DNA of 50,262 nt from an uncultured Demequina sp. (GTDB lineage Bacteria > Actinomycetota > Actinomycetes > Actinomycetales > Demequinaceae): assembly GCA_937925595.1 (NCBI GenBank), contig CALALQ010000089.1, positions 1 to 50,262 of the forward strand. The letters are read 5' to 3'. The notes below the pieces were generated by a model. The model did not search any database. It worked only from the letters and a program-made list of their open reading frames with translations, and was not told where the DNA came from. This document shows positions 20,501 to 28,188 of the stretch, piece after piece. How positions within the stretch are numbered: the first letter of the stretch is position 1; every line of letters begins with the position of its first letter. The position numbers were made by a program, and so were the translations under genes.

Positions 20501-23500
20501 TGTGCATCCGTCGTCAGGAACGGGCTCAACAGCGCCGAGGACACCCGGGCCATCTTGGGGTGCAGGTCCATCAGGGAGTTCTGTACCGAATCAGCCAGCG
20601 GTAGGCCCATACGACGGAACCGCTGTAGCGTCTGGTACATCGGCGTAAGCCGCTTGAACCACCAGCCGACATCGATCGGGTCCACCGGACCAACCTTTTG
20701 GTACGACGCCTGCGGCACGAATCCCATGAGGGTCTGCTGGGCCTTCGAGAAGGTCATGTGGATGCTCTCGGGAGCCTCCACACCGAACAGCTTCGCCAGG
20801 TCCTTGACCTCATTCGACGGGCGGACGATCACCGGCGGGGACTTGATGCCACCGAGACCGGTTTCCAGCGCTGTGACAATCTGTTCAGCCTGAGCCACCG
20901 CTGATGCTGGGTCAATACCAACCAGCATCTCGCGAGACCTCTCAATAAGCCGTGCCAGGTCACGGGAAATGTACTCCCAATCACCAATCCTACCACGAAT
21001 CTGTGACCGGAACACGTCAGTCGACCGATTGAAATACGGATTCAACTCCTCATTCGTGAGCGCCTCGTGTAGTGCACCCACATGGTCCGTAATATCCCGG
21101 TAGAAACCCTTGGCAAACATCTGCACCTCTTCGGGCATGTGATTGAAGACGGTACTCGAGTTGACCTTCATGTTGTTACCGCCAGTCAGCAACCCCACAC
21201 CAATCATCTGGCCAAGGACGTTGACAAACTCGTACGCACCGAGGGCTGTCTGCGCTTGTGAGCCATACGCCAGCGACCCAGCGAGGATCTTGTTAATCGA
21301 CCCGTCCGGGTTGAACATCATTTCCTCCGGAATCGTCGCACGAGCGACAGTTTCCAGGATCAGGTACTTCTGCGCGGGCTTGTACCAATGCGCCGCGTCC
21401 TGTATTGCAGCCCAGGCTTGGGCGCGCTGACGCATCAGCCCGTCAAGCTCGCGACTAGCAATGTCGTGCATACCCACCCGTTCCTCGATGCCGTGGATCA
21501 GCTCGTGCACCAGCGTCGCCAGCATCTCATACGCAACAAGTCCGCGTGGGCTGTTACCTGCGGTATGGTTCATCGCCAGCATCAGGACCGACCTGGGTCC
21601 CTTGTCAGCATACTGCACCATCCCGAACGTACCCAGCGTCGACAACTCTTCGAACACACGGCCCATGGCCTTGGTCGCGTCACCGGCGGACTGGACATAT
21701 GCATTGTCGTCCAGCTTAGAAACGACCACCTGGACATCCTTCATGCGCTGGAGAATGGTCAACCCCAGCTTCGAGAAGTGCGTAGCCACGTCCGGCGTGT
21801 ACCCCAGCCGCATGTAGAACCCTTTGAACAGCCGGCCCACGTCGAACTTGGTGGTCCCAGTCGTCTCGGAGAAGTCAGGCCGTGGCCGCGGGTCATCTCC
21901 TTCACCACCACCCGACCGCGCCGTCGGCGGCTCGACCCCAGCCCACTTGGCCGTCGCCCGGACAATCTCCTCAGTCACCTGATCCGTCGTCTTCCCACTG
22001 ACACGCAGGAAGTCACGTACCGCCATCCTGAGATTGCGGAACTCCCCACCCGGCAGCGGCTTGTGGTTCACCGCCTGCATGAAGGCACGTCCGGCCTCGC
22101 CGACCTGGCCTTGACCCTCATCCCCCTTAGCCACCGTGGGTCCAGCCTCCAGAAGTGCCTTAACCAACAACACCGCCTTGTCCTTCTTGTTAGCCTCGAC
22201 GTTCGGGTACACATTCTTGCCCGGAGGCGCGAAGGCGTGACGAATCGCAGGCCAGAGGTCTTCCGGTTTGGCTGCGTCCAGCTTGGGCTGAATGACACCC
22301 AGCATCCGCTCGGCGTCAGACTCGGGAATCCCGTCGAAGTGTGTCTTGGCGTGTTTCTGGAGAAGCTGGTCTTCCGGCGTCGGGGCCTCGACCGTCTCGT
22401 CATCCGGATTCTCGGACACCTGGTCCTGCTCCAACTCCGGTCGATCAATCACCTCCCCTTCGTCGTCGAAGATGACTTCATACGTCGGCGAGTCAACGTC
22501 CCCACCCTCGACCACGTCGGACATCGCAATCTCCTTCTGGGACTTGGCACCGATGCGCGATGCCTTGTACACACTCCGCTTACCCGTAATCAGGTCGCGC
22601 AGGGTGTTCTCAGCCTCACCAGGGACCACAATCGTCTCGCGCTGGTCGGTGATTCCGTCCTTGTCCTTCTTACCAAACTCAGGATTCGGCACCCGCTTGC
22701 GACTGGGCAGGACCACCACCGTGTCCAACAAGCCCTTAACCGCCACGTTCGGGTTCTTGGCCAGCGCCTGGAGCATATACCCCGCCTCCTCAGCGAACGC
22801 TGGTGCCCGGAAGAACTTGCTCCCGGTGTCGTTCTGGTCCAGCTCGATGAACCGGCGCAGGATCGCCTCGCGGATTGTCAGATCCCCTTCCTTGGTCTTC
22901 GTATCGTCCAGGTACTTCTTCTGGCCGGACGGCCTGTCCAGCAGCTTGCCCAGGTCCGACCCCTCCGGTTCCGTCAGCGCACCAAACAGCGGCGCCAACT
23001 TCTCACGCAACGCGAAATCCTTCACCGCCGTTGGCGTGGACTCGATCGACAGGCGCGTGTTCACCGCAGCACGCTCGGACTTGGCCACCTCCGCGTGCAT
23101 GAGCAACTGGTTAACAACCTTCTGAGTCGTCACCCGCCAAGCGTCGCCATCATGGTTCGTCAGGGACCGGATGGTCTCTTCGTCCAGACTCTTCTTGATC
23201 CACTTGGCGTCCGGACGCTCGAGGAACCCGTCCCGGATGTACTGCTGAATCGCAGCCCCGGACGTCAACGTCCCTTCATGCTCGGACTCGAAGAACGGGT
23301 CACGTTCGGCGTTGGCGGTGTCAATCTGCCGTACCGCACGCTCGAACAGGTCATTCGCCAGCGCTGTGAGCTGGACGAACTCCTCCGGGGACACGTCTCC
23401 ACCCTGCGACATCGCACGAACCGCCGCTTTCTCCGCCAACGAAGCGTTGGGATTGAACCCACGCGAAGCCATGTACTTATTAACCAGCTCGTTCGTCATG

Positions 23501-24549
23501 GCAGTACGAACTTCGGGCCGGGTTTCACGCGAAATATCGCGCAAGTTACTGGACATAAGCTCAACAGCCCAGTCGTTCGGGATACTCGGACGACCTGACG
23601 CGCGCACCGCAGCGTCGATTGGGTCCTGGCCGGGCTCGACCACAAGACCACGGGCTTGCAAGTTCTCGTTAGCCCATTCCATCAACACGTCCGTAGCCCG
23701 GACGTTGTAGGGCTTGTTACGCTCAACGAAGGTACGGACGCCGGTTGGCACCGCCTGCAAGACACCACCCGCCCCCATGGCCGCTACGTTCTCCACCGTG
23801 AACGGATTCCGGGACTCATCCAGCAATGGGACGCCCTGCGCCGTAAGGACAGCCTGCCGGGTCAGCTCGTTCGCAGCCACACCACCCGCTGCTTCACCAG
23901 CAATAGCGGCGGCATTGGTCCGCAACCTCGCACCCGGAGCCTCCAACGTAGCGAGATCCTTCGCTGTTGCAGTCTCCAACTTATTCAGCACCGGATTTGC
24001 AGCACGGGTGGCCAGACGTCCAGCACGCTCGACGAGCTGGTCCGCCGCTGGCATGGCCGCACCATACACCGCGCCCACCAACGGGTTATCCGTCTCTGTA
24101 TACCCACGCACCGCCGCGTCCAGCATCGACGCATACCGCCCCACCTTAGCCGCCTTGGACAGTGCGCCCGCGCCACCCGTCGCTACCATGAACGGCACGC
24201 CCTCGATCAAATCACGTGGCAACTCCCGACCAATCTCCTGAAACACGGGCGTGATCCGCCCATCGGTACCCAGCACCCGATCCGCGCCGGTACCAACCAT
24301 CTCACCAATCCAGCCCGTCACATCGCTCACCGGCGTCAGGGCGCGATCCACCGCAGCCGACCCGCTCTTGACAAAGTTCGGATTGTACGCCTGGGTCCGC
24401 TTCTGAACACCCTCTCGGGCGTCCATCTCGCGGGCGAAGGTGCCCAGGTCTACCGGGTCACCGTTCGGATTTGCCGTGATCCAGTTCCGGTACTCATTCT
24501 CGATGTCAACGTACCGGAGTGGGCTAACCTGCTGTTGCAAAGGGTTCAT
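17569..24549 (-). CDS. Giant internal/ejection protein with HELIH metallopeptidase motif, 2326 aa
   Basis: The largest gene, about 14% of the genome. The N terminus (VDLGTFAREMD; LIEGVPFMVATGGAGALSKAAKVGRYASML) is Ala/Gly-rich and amphipathic. A zinc-protease motif HELIHGIEE is at residues 1015-1023 with a possible third ligand E1107 in GAYEFVNVL. A hydrophobic helix lies near 1983-2010 (QVVFAGAMGLPFAGAALAVV). The C-terminal third looks like the large polyvalent-protein-associated domains at the ends of phage internal proteins. I infer a virion protein ejected with DNA that crosses the envelope and may cleave a host or virion protein. No RNA-polymerase motifs were found. Last gene of the late block. 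Confidence 0.75.
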   Translation of the reverse strand: MNPLQQQVSPLRYVDIENEYRNWITANPNGDPVDLGTFAREMDAREGVQKRTQAYNPNFVKSGSAAVDRALTPVSDVTGWIGEMVGTGADRVLGTDGRITPVFQEIGRELPRDLIEGVPFMVATGGAGALSKAAKVGRYASMLDAAVRGYTETDNPLVGAVYGAAMPAADQLVERAGRLATRAANPVLNKLETATAKDLATLEAPGARLRTNAAAIAGEAAGGVAANELTRQAVLTAQGVPLLDESRNPFTVENVAAMGAGGVLQAVPTGVRTFVERNKPYNVRATDVLMEWANENLQARGLVVEPGQDPIDAAVRASGRPSIPNDWAVELMSSNLRDISRETRPEVRTAMTNELVNKYMASRGFNPNASLAEKAAVRAMSQGGDVSPEEFVQLTALANDLFERAVRQIDTANAERDPFFESEHEGTLTSGAAIQQYIRDGFLERPDAKWIKKSLDEETIRSLTNHDGDAWRVTTQKVVNQLLMHAEVAKSERAAVNTRLSIESTPTAVKDFALREKLAPLFGALTEPEGSDLGKLLDRPSGQKKYLDDTKTKEGDLTIREAILRRFIELDQNDTGSKFFRAPAFAEEAGYMLQALAKNPNVAVKGLLDTVVVLPSRKRVPNPEFGKKDKDGITDQRETIVVPGEAENTLRDLITGKRSVYKASRIGAKSQKEIAMSDVVEGGDVDSPTYEVIFDDEGEVIDRPELEQDQVSENPDDETVEAPTPEDQLLQKHAKTHFDGIPESDAERMLGVIQPKLDAAKPEDLWPAIRHAFAPPGKNVYPNVEANKKDKAVLLVKALLEAGPTVAKGDEGQGQVGEAGRAFMQAVNHKPLPGGEFRNLRMAVRDFLRVSGKTTDQVTEEIVRATAKWAGVEPPTARSGGGEGDDPRPRPDFSETTGTTKFDVGRLFKGFYMRLGYTPDVATHFSKLGLTILQRMKDVQVVVSKLDDNAYVQSAGDATKAMGRVFEELSTLGTFGMVQYADKGPRSVLMLAMNHTAGNSPRGLVAYEMLATLVHELIHGIEERVGMHDIASRELDGLMRQRAQAWAAIQDAAHWYKPAQKYLILETVARATIPEEMMFNPDGSINKILAGSLAYGSQAQTALGAYEFVNVLGQMIGVGLLTGGNNMKVNSSTVFNHMPEEVQMFAKGFYRDITDHVGALHEALTNEELNPYFNRSTDVFRSQIRGRIGDWEYISRDLARLIERSREMLVGIDPASAVAQAEQIVTALETGLGGIKSPPVIVRPSNEVKDLAKLFGVEAPESIHMTFSKAQQTLMGFVPQASYQKVGPVDPIDVGWWFKRLTPMYQTLQRFRRMGLPLADSVQNSLMDLHPKMARVSSALLSPFLTTDAHGRRVFDPDNLALRAAKDPQVRTAVNKMLEWQQRKQTMMVEQVNGQWQPNVAGKPEFDQIMSALPVEKRQMALSGLVKMMEVYQIGAGVLIDSQRSTVTWRVAKLIMGRSKGLPYDQAQLMAGGVVTSLMNNDLPGAQAAMATLHPDTQNAVMSIMNDGLLASIRNLQARLAGRPWFASETRPGRYLIKAKNTQSGEITWDGADSREHASARSKQIEAKGFQVMQVLDKYDINQLANFDAPEQILERYTEIEERAFERYLNTNPSGLSQDVIDSLRATYQPGAEVGKQLTLRGVSKFMATRKEVPAALGHDYFDSMRQYVASMAGATAKRAVRQEVDMILSDPRAKNQEDFQLLVKEQLDALMTPASQEFQTLKAMTSAYYLGLNFSSMIVEGTQAAQTLVPVILSRGTQSIADAYKLVGQSVKDLVWVMRPSNQAQIDRLAASAEAKFRLGNTKLTPEETKAVWYRRAVRDGILDFGAIHDYNYGRDQELLLASKFGRGDRADKTLTGMFRDGAYLVAQKMMWFYGHMSNMNQKLAFLTGLNQAQALGKTGLDAYNHARHTKDLSMFGGGKANQPGYLAAWSNENTRSTLGLVHTLQQYGMGLVGLYAELASQSIASDKKLSPGQKMQARKALGVMTATQVVFAGAMGLPFAGAALAVVEKVFGVNAQAALREALASLVGADDEDASEFQKMLTEMAMSGAASQLLGVDLSSRMGVNNFLGTSAYSGFSFKDMLGPTPSIVENFINALNYASTGQPGKAASALVPQAFKNVVELARSKLTYGDYGFRDLSNNLLYQPSNMEAAAYAIGFRPSDLVRKRSAQRLIKQSDENYNRRRDQQMDGLAREMLNGQTENLYAWIQDEIRKNPTNNPQAQMQQLVHAISERAVNMTNEYDLLARGPVGNAEARQRIGSTFAPSVLPRQSEVDRRTQRLGLEAQVGLLPADPGAELAQAAVVDQLVASGMSRSLALRMVSMMGL

Positions 24550-24551
24550 GT

Positions 24552-25637
24552 TCAGCGATTCTGCGCCTCACGAGCATCGAGGCTAGGGGAGCTTTGGGCC
24601 GGTGTCAAGTCTCCATTGTACCAATTCATAAGTTTTTGATAAGCGGGGTTCGCTACGTGGTGGTAGAGTGCACCGGGCCCCGTGTAACGCATGATCGGGC
24701 CGTTGACGTCGAGTGCGCTGGAGATGAACCCAGGACCGTCTGCGGGCATCGAAGCCTCCTGCGGGGTCACCTGCGGCGGCGCCACCGGCGGCTCACCATC
24801 CACCGCCCCACCCAGCATCCGTGTCATCCATTCCAGACGCTGACGCAGTTCCTGGTTCTCCAGCTCCTTGGTCTCCAGCGCCTTCTGGATGGACTCTGTC
24901 GTGGCCGTGCTGACGCCAGCCTGGGCGTTGGTCGCTGCTACACTCGAGGCTGCTTGCGCACGGTTGAGGTCATGCATGTCGTCCGCCCGCCCCTCGGCAC
25001 CTTGGACCGAATCAATCATAACCTGCTCCCGCGCCATCTGCAACGGGTGTGCAGCGTCAGCCCGACCTTCCGCGCCGACACGGGCGTCAATCGTCGACTG
25101 CCGGTCAGCCAGCTCCAGCGGCAACAGCTGCCGGTCACGGTCCAACTGGAACATCGTCGACAACTGGCGCAGGATTTGGTCCTCTTCACGGACCTTCAAC
25201 TCCCGGTCAAACTGCTGACCTTGCTGTTCGAGCTGCCGACCAAACCGACTCTCCACCCCGGCAAGTTCCTCCCTGCGGGCCTCCCGGTCATGGTCCCGCT
25301 CCGACGCTCGAGACGCGATCTCAATCTTCTGCTTCTCGTGATCGGCCGCCTGCGCCCGCGCCTGACCCAGCTGCTGCCGGTCATTCAACGGACCCTTGAC
25401 CATCTTCCCGAAGAAACCAGGCGCCTTGTCATCACGCCCCGTCAACTCATTGACCTCCGGTGTGTAGTCCTGCGACATGGCATTATCCACCGCATTACCA
25501 ACCACACCACCCACGGCGCTCGACACAACCTGTGCCAGCACCTTGTCCCAGATCGACTCTTCCTTACGCGGGGCTGGGATATACCCACCCAGGTTAATGC
25601 TCGGCAAATACCCGAGCTGTGCTTGAGGCAAAGACAT
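24552..25637 (-). CDS. Coiled-coil putative internal virion protein, 361 aa
   Basis: Starts MSLPQAQLGYLPSINLGGYIP at 25637; the frame stays open further upstream but that part overlaps the next gene and is low-complexity. Residues about 30-50 are weakly hydrophobic (VLAQVVSSAVGGVVGNAVD). The middle, about residues 90-290, is a long charged coiled coil (EKQKIEIASRASERDHDREARREELAGVE...), and the C terminus is Pro/Ala-rich. Position between the giant protein and small Ala/Gly proteins suggests a core or ejection protein comparable in place to T7 gp15, but similarity is positional only. Confidence 0.65.
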   Translation of the reverse strand: MSLPQAQLGYLPSINLGGYIPAPRKEESIWDKVLAQVVSSAVGGVVGNAVDNAMSQDYTPEVNELTGRDDKAPGFFGKMVKGPLNDRQQLGQARAQAADHEKQKIEIASRASERDHDREARREELAGVESRFGRQLEQQGQQFDRELKVREEDQILRQLSTMFQLDRDRQLLPLELADRQSTIDARVGAEGRADAAHPLQMAREQVMIDSVQGAEGRADDMHDLNRAQAASSVAATNAQAGVSTATTESIQKALETKELENQELRQRLEWMTRMLGGAVDGEPPVAPPQVTPQEASMPADGPGFISSALDVNGPIMRYTGPGALYHHVANPAYQKLMNWYNGDLTPAQSSPSLDAREAQNR

Positions 25638-25639
25638 TG

Positions 25640-25939
25640 TTATACGAAGAATTGCTGTTGCTGAGGAGTCATCATCATTGGCTGATTCTGACCCATCATT
25701 GCGAGTTGCTGTTGTTGTGCGAGATTGCCTTGGTTGGGGTCGAGGACCAGGTCGCCGAAGGCCCAAGCGCCGGGTTCGGCGGATTCGACCTTGCCGTAGT
25801 TCTTGAGCTTATCCCAGTCTTCCCGGAGACGCTCGTTGCGGTAGGAGCCGTCGACGAACTCGGGGTCAAGGAAAGTCTTGACCGCATCGAGGTCGCCTTT
25901 GAGCATACCCTTCCATACGCCGGAGTGGTCGAGGGCCAT
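25640..25939 (-). CDS. Hypothetical protein with Gln/Met-rich tail, 99 aa
   Basis: N-terminal part MALDHSGVWKGMLKGDLDAVKTFLDPEFVDGSYRNERLREDWDKLKNYGKV is a compact helical domain; residues 70-99 are rich in Gln and Met (QQQQLAMMGQNQPMMMTPQQQQ). Similar Gln-rich tails occur in the neighbouring 25941 gene, suggesting that these small proteins assemble together in the virion. Begins at TAACATGGC and ends 2 nt before the 24552-25637 gene. Confidence 0.6.
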   Translation of the reverse strand: MALDHSGVWKGMLKGDLDAVKTFLDPEFVDGSYRNERLREDWDKLKNYGKVESAEPGAWAFGDLVLDPNQGNLAQQQQLAMMGQNQPMMMTPQQQQFFV

Positions 25940-25940
25940 G

Positions 25941-26384
25941 TTACATCCCCAGGTATTGCATTTGCAGTGGCGTCAGTTGCATACCTTGCATTTGCATGGG
26001 TTGTTGAGGTTGCAACTGCCAGCCGCCTGCCATCGGTTGGGAGGATTTGGTACTGGGCTGCATTGCCGCACCAGCAGCGGTCGCGCCAGCACCACCAGCG
26101 GCAGCTTTGCCAGCTCCGGCACCGAGAGCTTTGATACCTGCCATGGTGCCACCTGTAGCACCAGCCGCGCCACCACCAGCAGCGGCGCCAGCGGCACCGG
26201 ACGCAGCAGTCGCGCCTGTGGCAGCAGCTCCGGCACCGGCGGCGCCCGCACCGGCACCAGCTCCCGCGCCAGCACCACCCATCGCACCCGCAAGGGGTCC
26301 GATACCGGCGGCGCCAACGCCGGTCAGCGCGAGCAATGCCGCGCCGAGACCAAGACCAATTTTCTCACCTGTTGAAAGTCCCAT
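25941..26384 (-). CDS. Ala/Gly-rich putative internal virion protein, 147 aa
   Basis: Begins MGLSTGEKIGLGLGAALLALTG, a glycine-zipper-like hydrophobic segment, followed by about 80 residues made almost only of Gly and Ala (GAGAGAGAAGAGAAATGATAASGAAG), then a Gln/Met-rich tail (QLQPQQPMQMQGMQL). Such glycine-zipper proteins can insert into membranes, so a role in the DNA-ejection channel is plausible. It has a strong Shine-Dalgarno site (AAGGAGG) that overlaps the stop codon of the preceding gene, unusual for the late block. Confidence 0.65.
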   Translation of the reverse strand: MGLSTGEKIGLGLGAALLALTGVGAAGIGPLAGAMGGAGAGAGAGAGAAGAGAAATGATAASGAAGAAAGGGAAGATGGTMAGIKALGAGAGKAAAGGAGATAAGAAMQPSTKSSQPMAGGWQLQPQQPMQMQGMQLTPLQMQYLGM

Positions 26385-26393
26385 ATATCCTCC

Positions 26394-27731
26394 TTAAACT
26401 TGAAACAGTAGATTGTATTTGTTCAGCAATGCCAGGATTCCCAGATCCGTCGTTTGCACTCTTTTATAGCCGCACCATCCCGCACAACGTCCCACCCAGT
26501 CGGACCCATGGTGAAACACGTAGTGGCAGGCCGTGGCGAATAGTCGCTTGCGAAGTCGAACTCCAGTTGCACGGCGGCACTCCTCATAGAGCACGGCTCG
26601 AGCAAATGGGAAGAACAGTGTGGCGAACAGGTGCCAACGAAGTACAGCCCTTGCGAGCCAGGGGCCATATACGGAGTACCCGACAAGGGAGCGGCCGTAC
26701 TTTGTGGGGTTGGAGATTTTGTACCGCGCTCCCCGACGGATGGCTGCCGGGTGCATAAGACCGAGGTGGACATAAGCTGTGCAGACATAGCAGCCACCGG
26801 AGGAGGACGACTTCCCTTCGGGCACCTGGCCGGTAGCGACCTGGTTACCCGACGCGGTGGACGTGCCGGATTGTTGTTGGTTGTTGACAAGATCCGTGAG
26901 GTTGAAGGACTGACCCGTCTGGGTGCCCTGCATGGTGGTGGTACCGGTCGTTTGTGTCGTGCCGGTGGTGCTGGAGGTGCCAGACTGCGTCTGGGTGTTG
27001 TACGGGATGGCAGCGGTGGACGCCGTCTGGATACCCGTAGGGCCAGCGAGCTGTTGAGAGGCTTGTAGCCGCTGGTCCATGTTATTCCGGGCCACGTTGG
27101 CGACGGCAGACCCAGCGACACGACCTTGTGCAGCGTTGCCCACGCCTTGCATACCGGGCCCGGACAGCGCCTGGTTGGTCGCGGCAGCCACCTGGTCCTG
27201 GAAACCCTTGCCACCGGTGGTGACTAGGTCCGACAGGAAGCCGCTGCGCTCGGCGTCCGTCGCGGCGATCATGCCGCCCTGGTCCTGCAAGAGCTTGCCG
27301 AACCCGAGATCGTCCTGCATCTTGGACGTCCCGGACGTGCTGGTGGTTTGGTTGGTTGTGGCGGTCTGGTCCGTCGTACCAACCTGGTTCATCTGCTGAG
27401 ACGTCTGGCCCACCTGGGTCCCAGTCTGCTGCTGGGTGCCCTGGGATTGGAACTGGCCGGACTGGTTGGAGGTTTGCACCTGATTGGTGTTACCACCCTC
27501 CCGTGCACGCTCAGCGCCAGCTTGGGCCGCTGCGTTGGCCTGAATCTCAGCCGATGACGCGTTGGGGTTCAGCCCCAGGTACGCCATGGCGTCCGGATTC
27601 CGGTCGTTCGTCTGGGCCAAGTGGTCAGACAGCCACTGGTTGAAATTGCGGCCGTCGGGATTCTGAGCCCAAGTGGCGCGGTATTGCTCAATCGTTTGCG
27701 GATTGTATGGTGTTGTTGCTGCCGATGCCAT
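26394..27731 (-). CDS. Virion protein with Gln/Thr-rich repeats and a CxxC C-terminal domain, 445 aa
   Basis: Residues 1-80 are helical and Asn/Ala-rich; residues about 80-130 and 245-310 are Gln/Thr/Ser repeats (QTGTQVGQTSQQMNQVGTTDQ; TTGTTQTTGTTTMQGTQTG). After a Ser/Gly linker (GKSSSSGG) comes a distinct C-terminal domain: CYVCTAYVHLGLMHPAAIRR...YGRSLVGYSVYGPWLARAVLR, then LYEECRRATG. It resembles the CFI-box-type C-terminal domain of some bacterial and phage proteins (Cys cluster followed by a hydrophobic helix with conserved R and Y). Probably an internal or tail-associated structural protein. Start is TAACATGGC directly after the GNAT gene. Confidence 0.6.
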   Translation of the reverse strand: MASAATTPYNPQTIEQYRATWAQNPDGRNFNQWLSDHLAQTNDRNPDAMAYLGLNPNASSAEIQANAAAQAGAERAREGGNTNQVQTSNQSGQFQSQGTQQQTGTQVGQTSQQMNQVGTTDQTATTNQTTSTSGTSKMQDDLGFGKLLQDQGGMIAATDAERSGFLSDLVTTGGKGFQDQVAAATNQALSGPGMQGVGNAAQGRVAGSAVANVARNNMDQRLQASQQLAGPTGIQTASTAAIPYNTQTQSGTSSTTGTTQTTGTTTMQGTQTGQSFNLTDLVNNQQQSGTSTASGNQVATGQVPEGKSSSSGGCYVCTAYVHLGLMHPAAIRRGARYKISNPTKYGRSLVGYSVYGPWLARAVLRWHLFATLFFPFARAVLYEECRRATGVRLRKRLFATACHYVFHHGSDWVGRCAGWCGYKRVQTTDLGILALLNKYNLLFQV

Positions 27732-27732
27732 G

Positions 27733-28188
27733 TTAGATCTTCTTCTCGAAGGTTAAATACCCCTTTTGGAACCCGTACTTCTGGGACATAAGGCAGCGAA
27801 TAGCCGCGCCTGAGTCCCGCTTGGTTGTGATTGCATACTTAGCAACGCCGTTTTCTTTGGCCCAGGTCAGGAAAGCCTGTTCCAGCGCGAGCGTTGCCTT
27901 AAAAAAACCTGGACTGTGGACGAACCACCGGACGACGAATTGTCTCTCGTCCTGGAACGGTGGCGTACAGTCCTGTGCGGCAGCAAACGCTACCGGCTCG
28001 CCGTCTTCCATGACCAGTCCGACCCATGAGTTCTTCATGTCCACAACCATCCAGAAGAGTGTCTTCCGGATGTACTCGAGGTCGATCGGGTCTCCCGAGC
28101 GTTGGGCCAGCTCGGACAGACGGGTCGAAACGAACTCCCACGAGCGTATGATCTCGACGACACGAGTGAGACGTATGACTTTCATCAT
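27733..28188 (-). CDS. GNAT-family N-acetyltransferase, 151 aa
   Basis: GNAT fold: strand SWVGLVMEDGEPVAFAAAQDC, a helix with LALEQAFLTWAKENGVAKYAITT, and the late RCLMSQKYGFQKGYLTFEK, which matches the conserved C-terminal 'Y-G-F' of the family. The pyrophosphate-binding loop is not the classic Q/R-x-x-G-x-G/A, as often in phage members. Such genes sit in tail regions of many short-tailed phages and may acetylate a virion or host protein. Start overlaps the fibre stop (ATGATG with TGA). Confidence 0.7.
   Translation of the reverse strand: MMKVIRLTRVVEIIRSWEFVSTRLSELAQRSGDPIDLEYIRKTLFWMVVDMKNSWVGLVMEDGEPVAFAAAQDCTPPFQDERQFVVRWFVHSPGFFKATLALEQAFLTWAKENGVAKYAITTKRDSGAAIRCLMSQKYGFQKGYLTFEKKI

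Noticed and set aside
21388..23598. 736-codon rightward open frame inside the giant late gene
   Set aside because: His/Arg/Leu-rich shadow of the minus-strand gene with no recognisable domain; the late strand has the consistent protein.
17569..24549. N4-type virion RNA polymerase
   Set aside because: Size is suggestive, but no T7-like polymerase motifs (motif B K...YG or HDS) were found; metallopeptidase and internal-protein features fit better.
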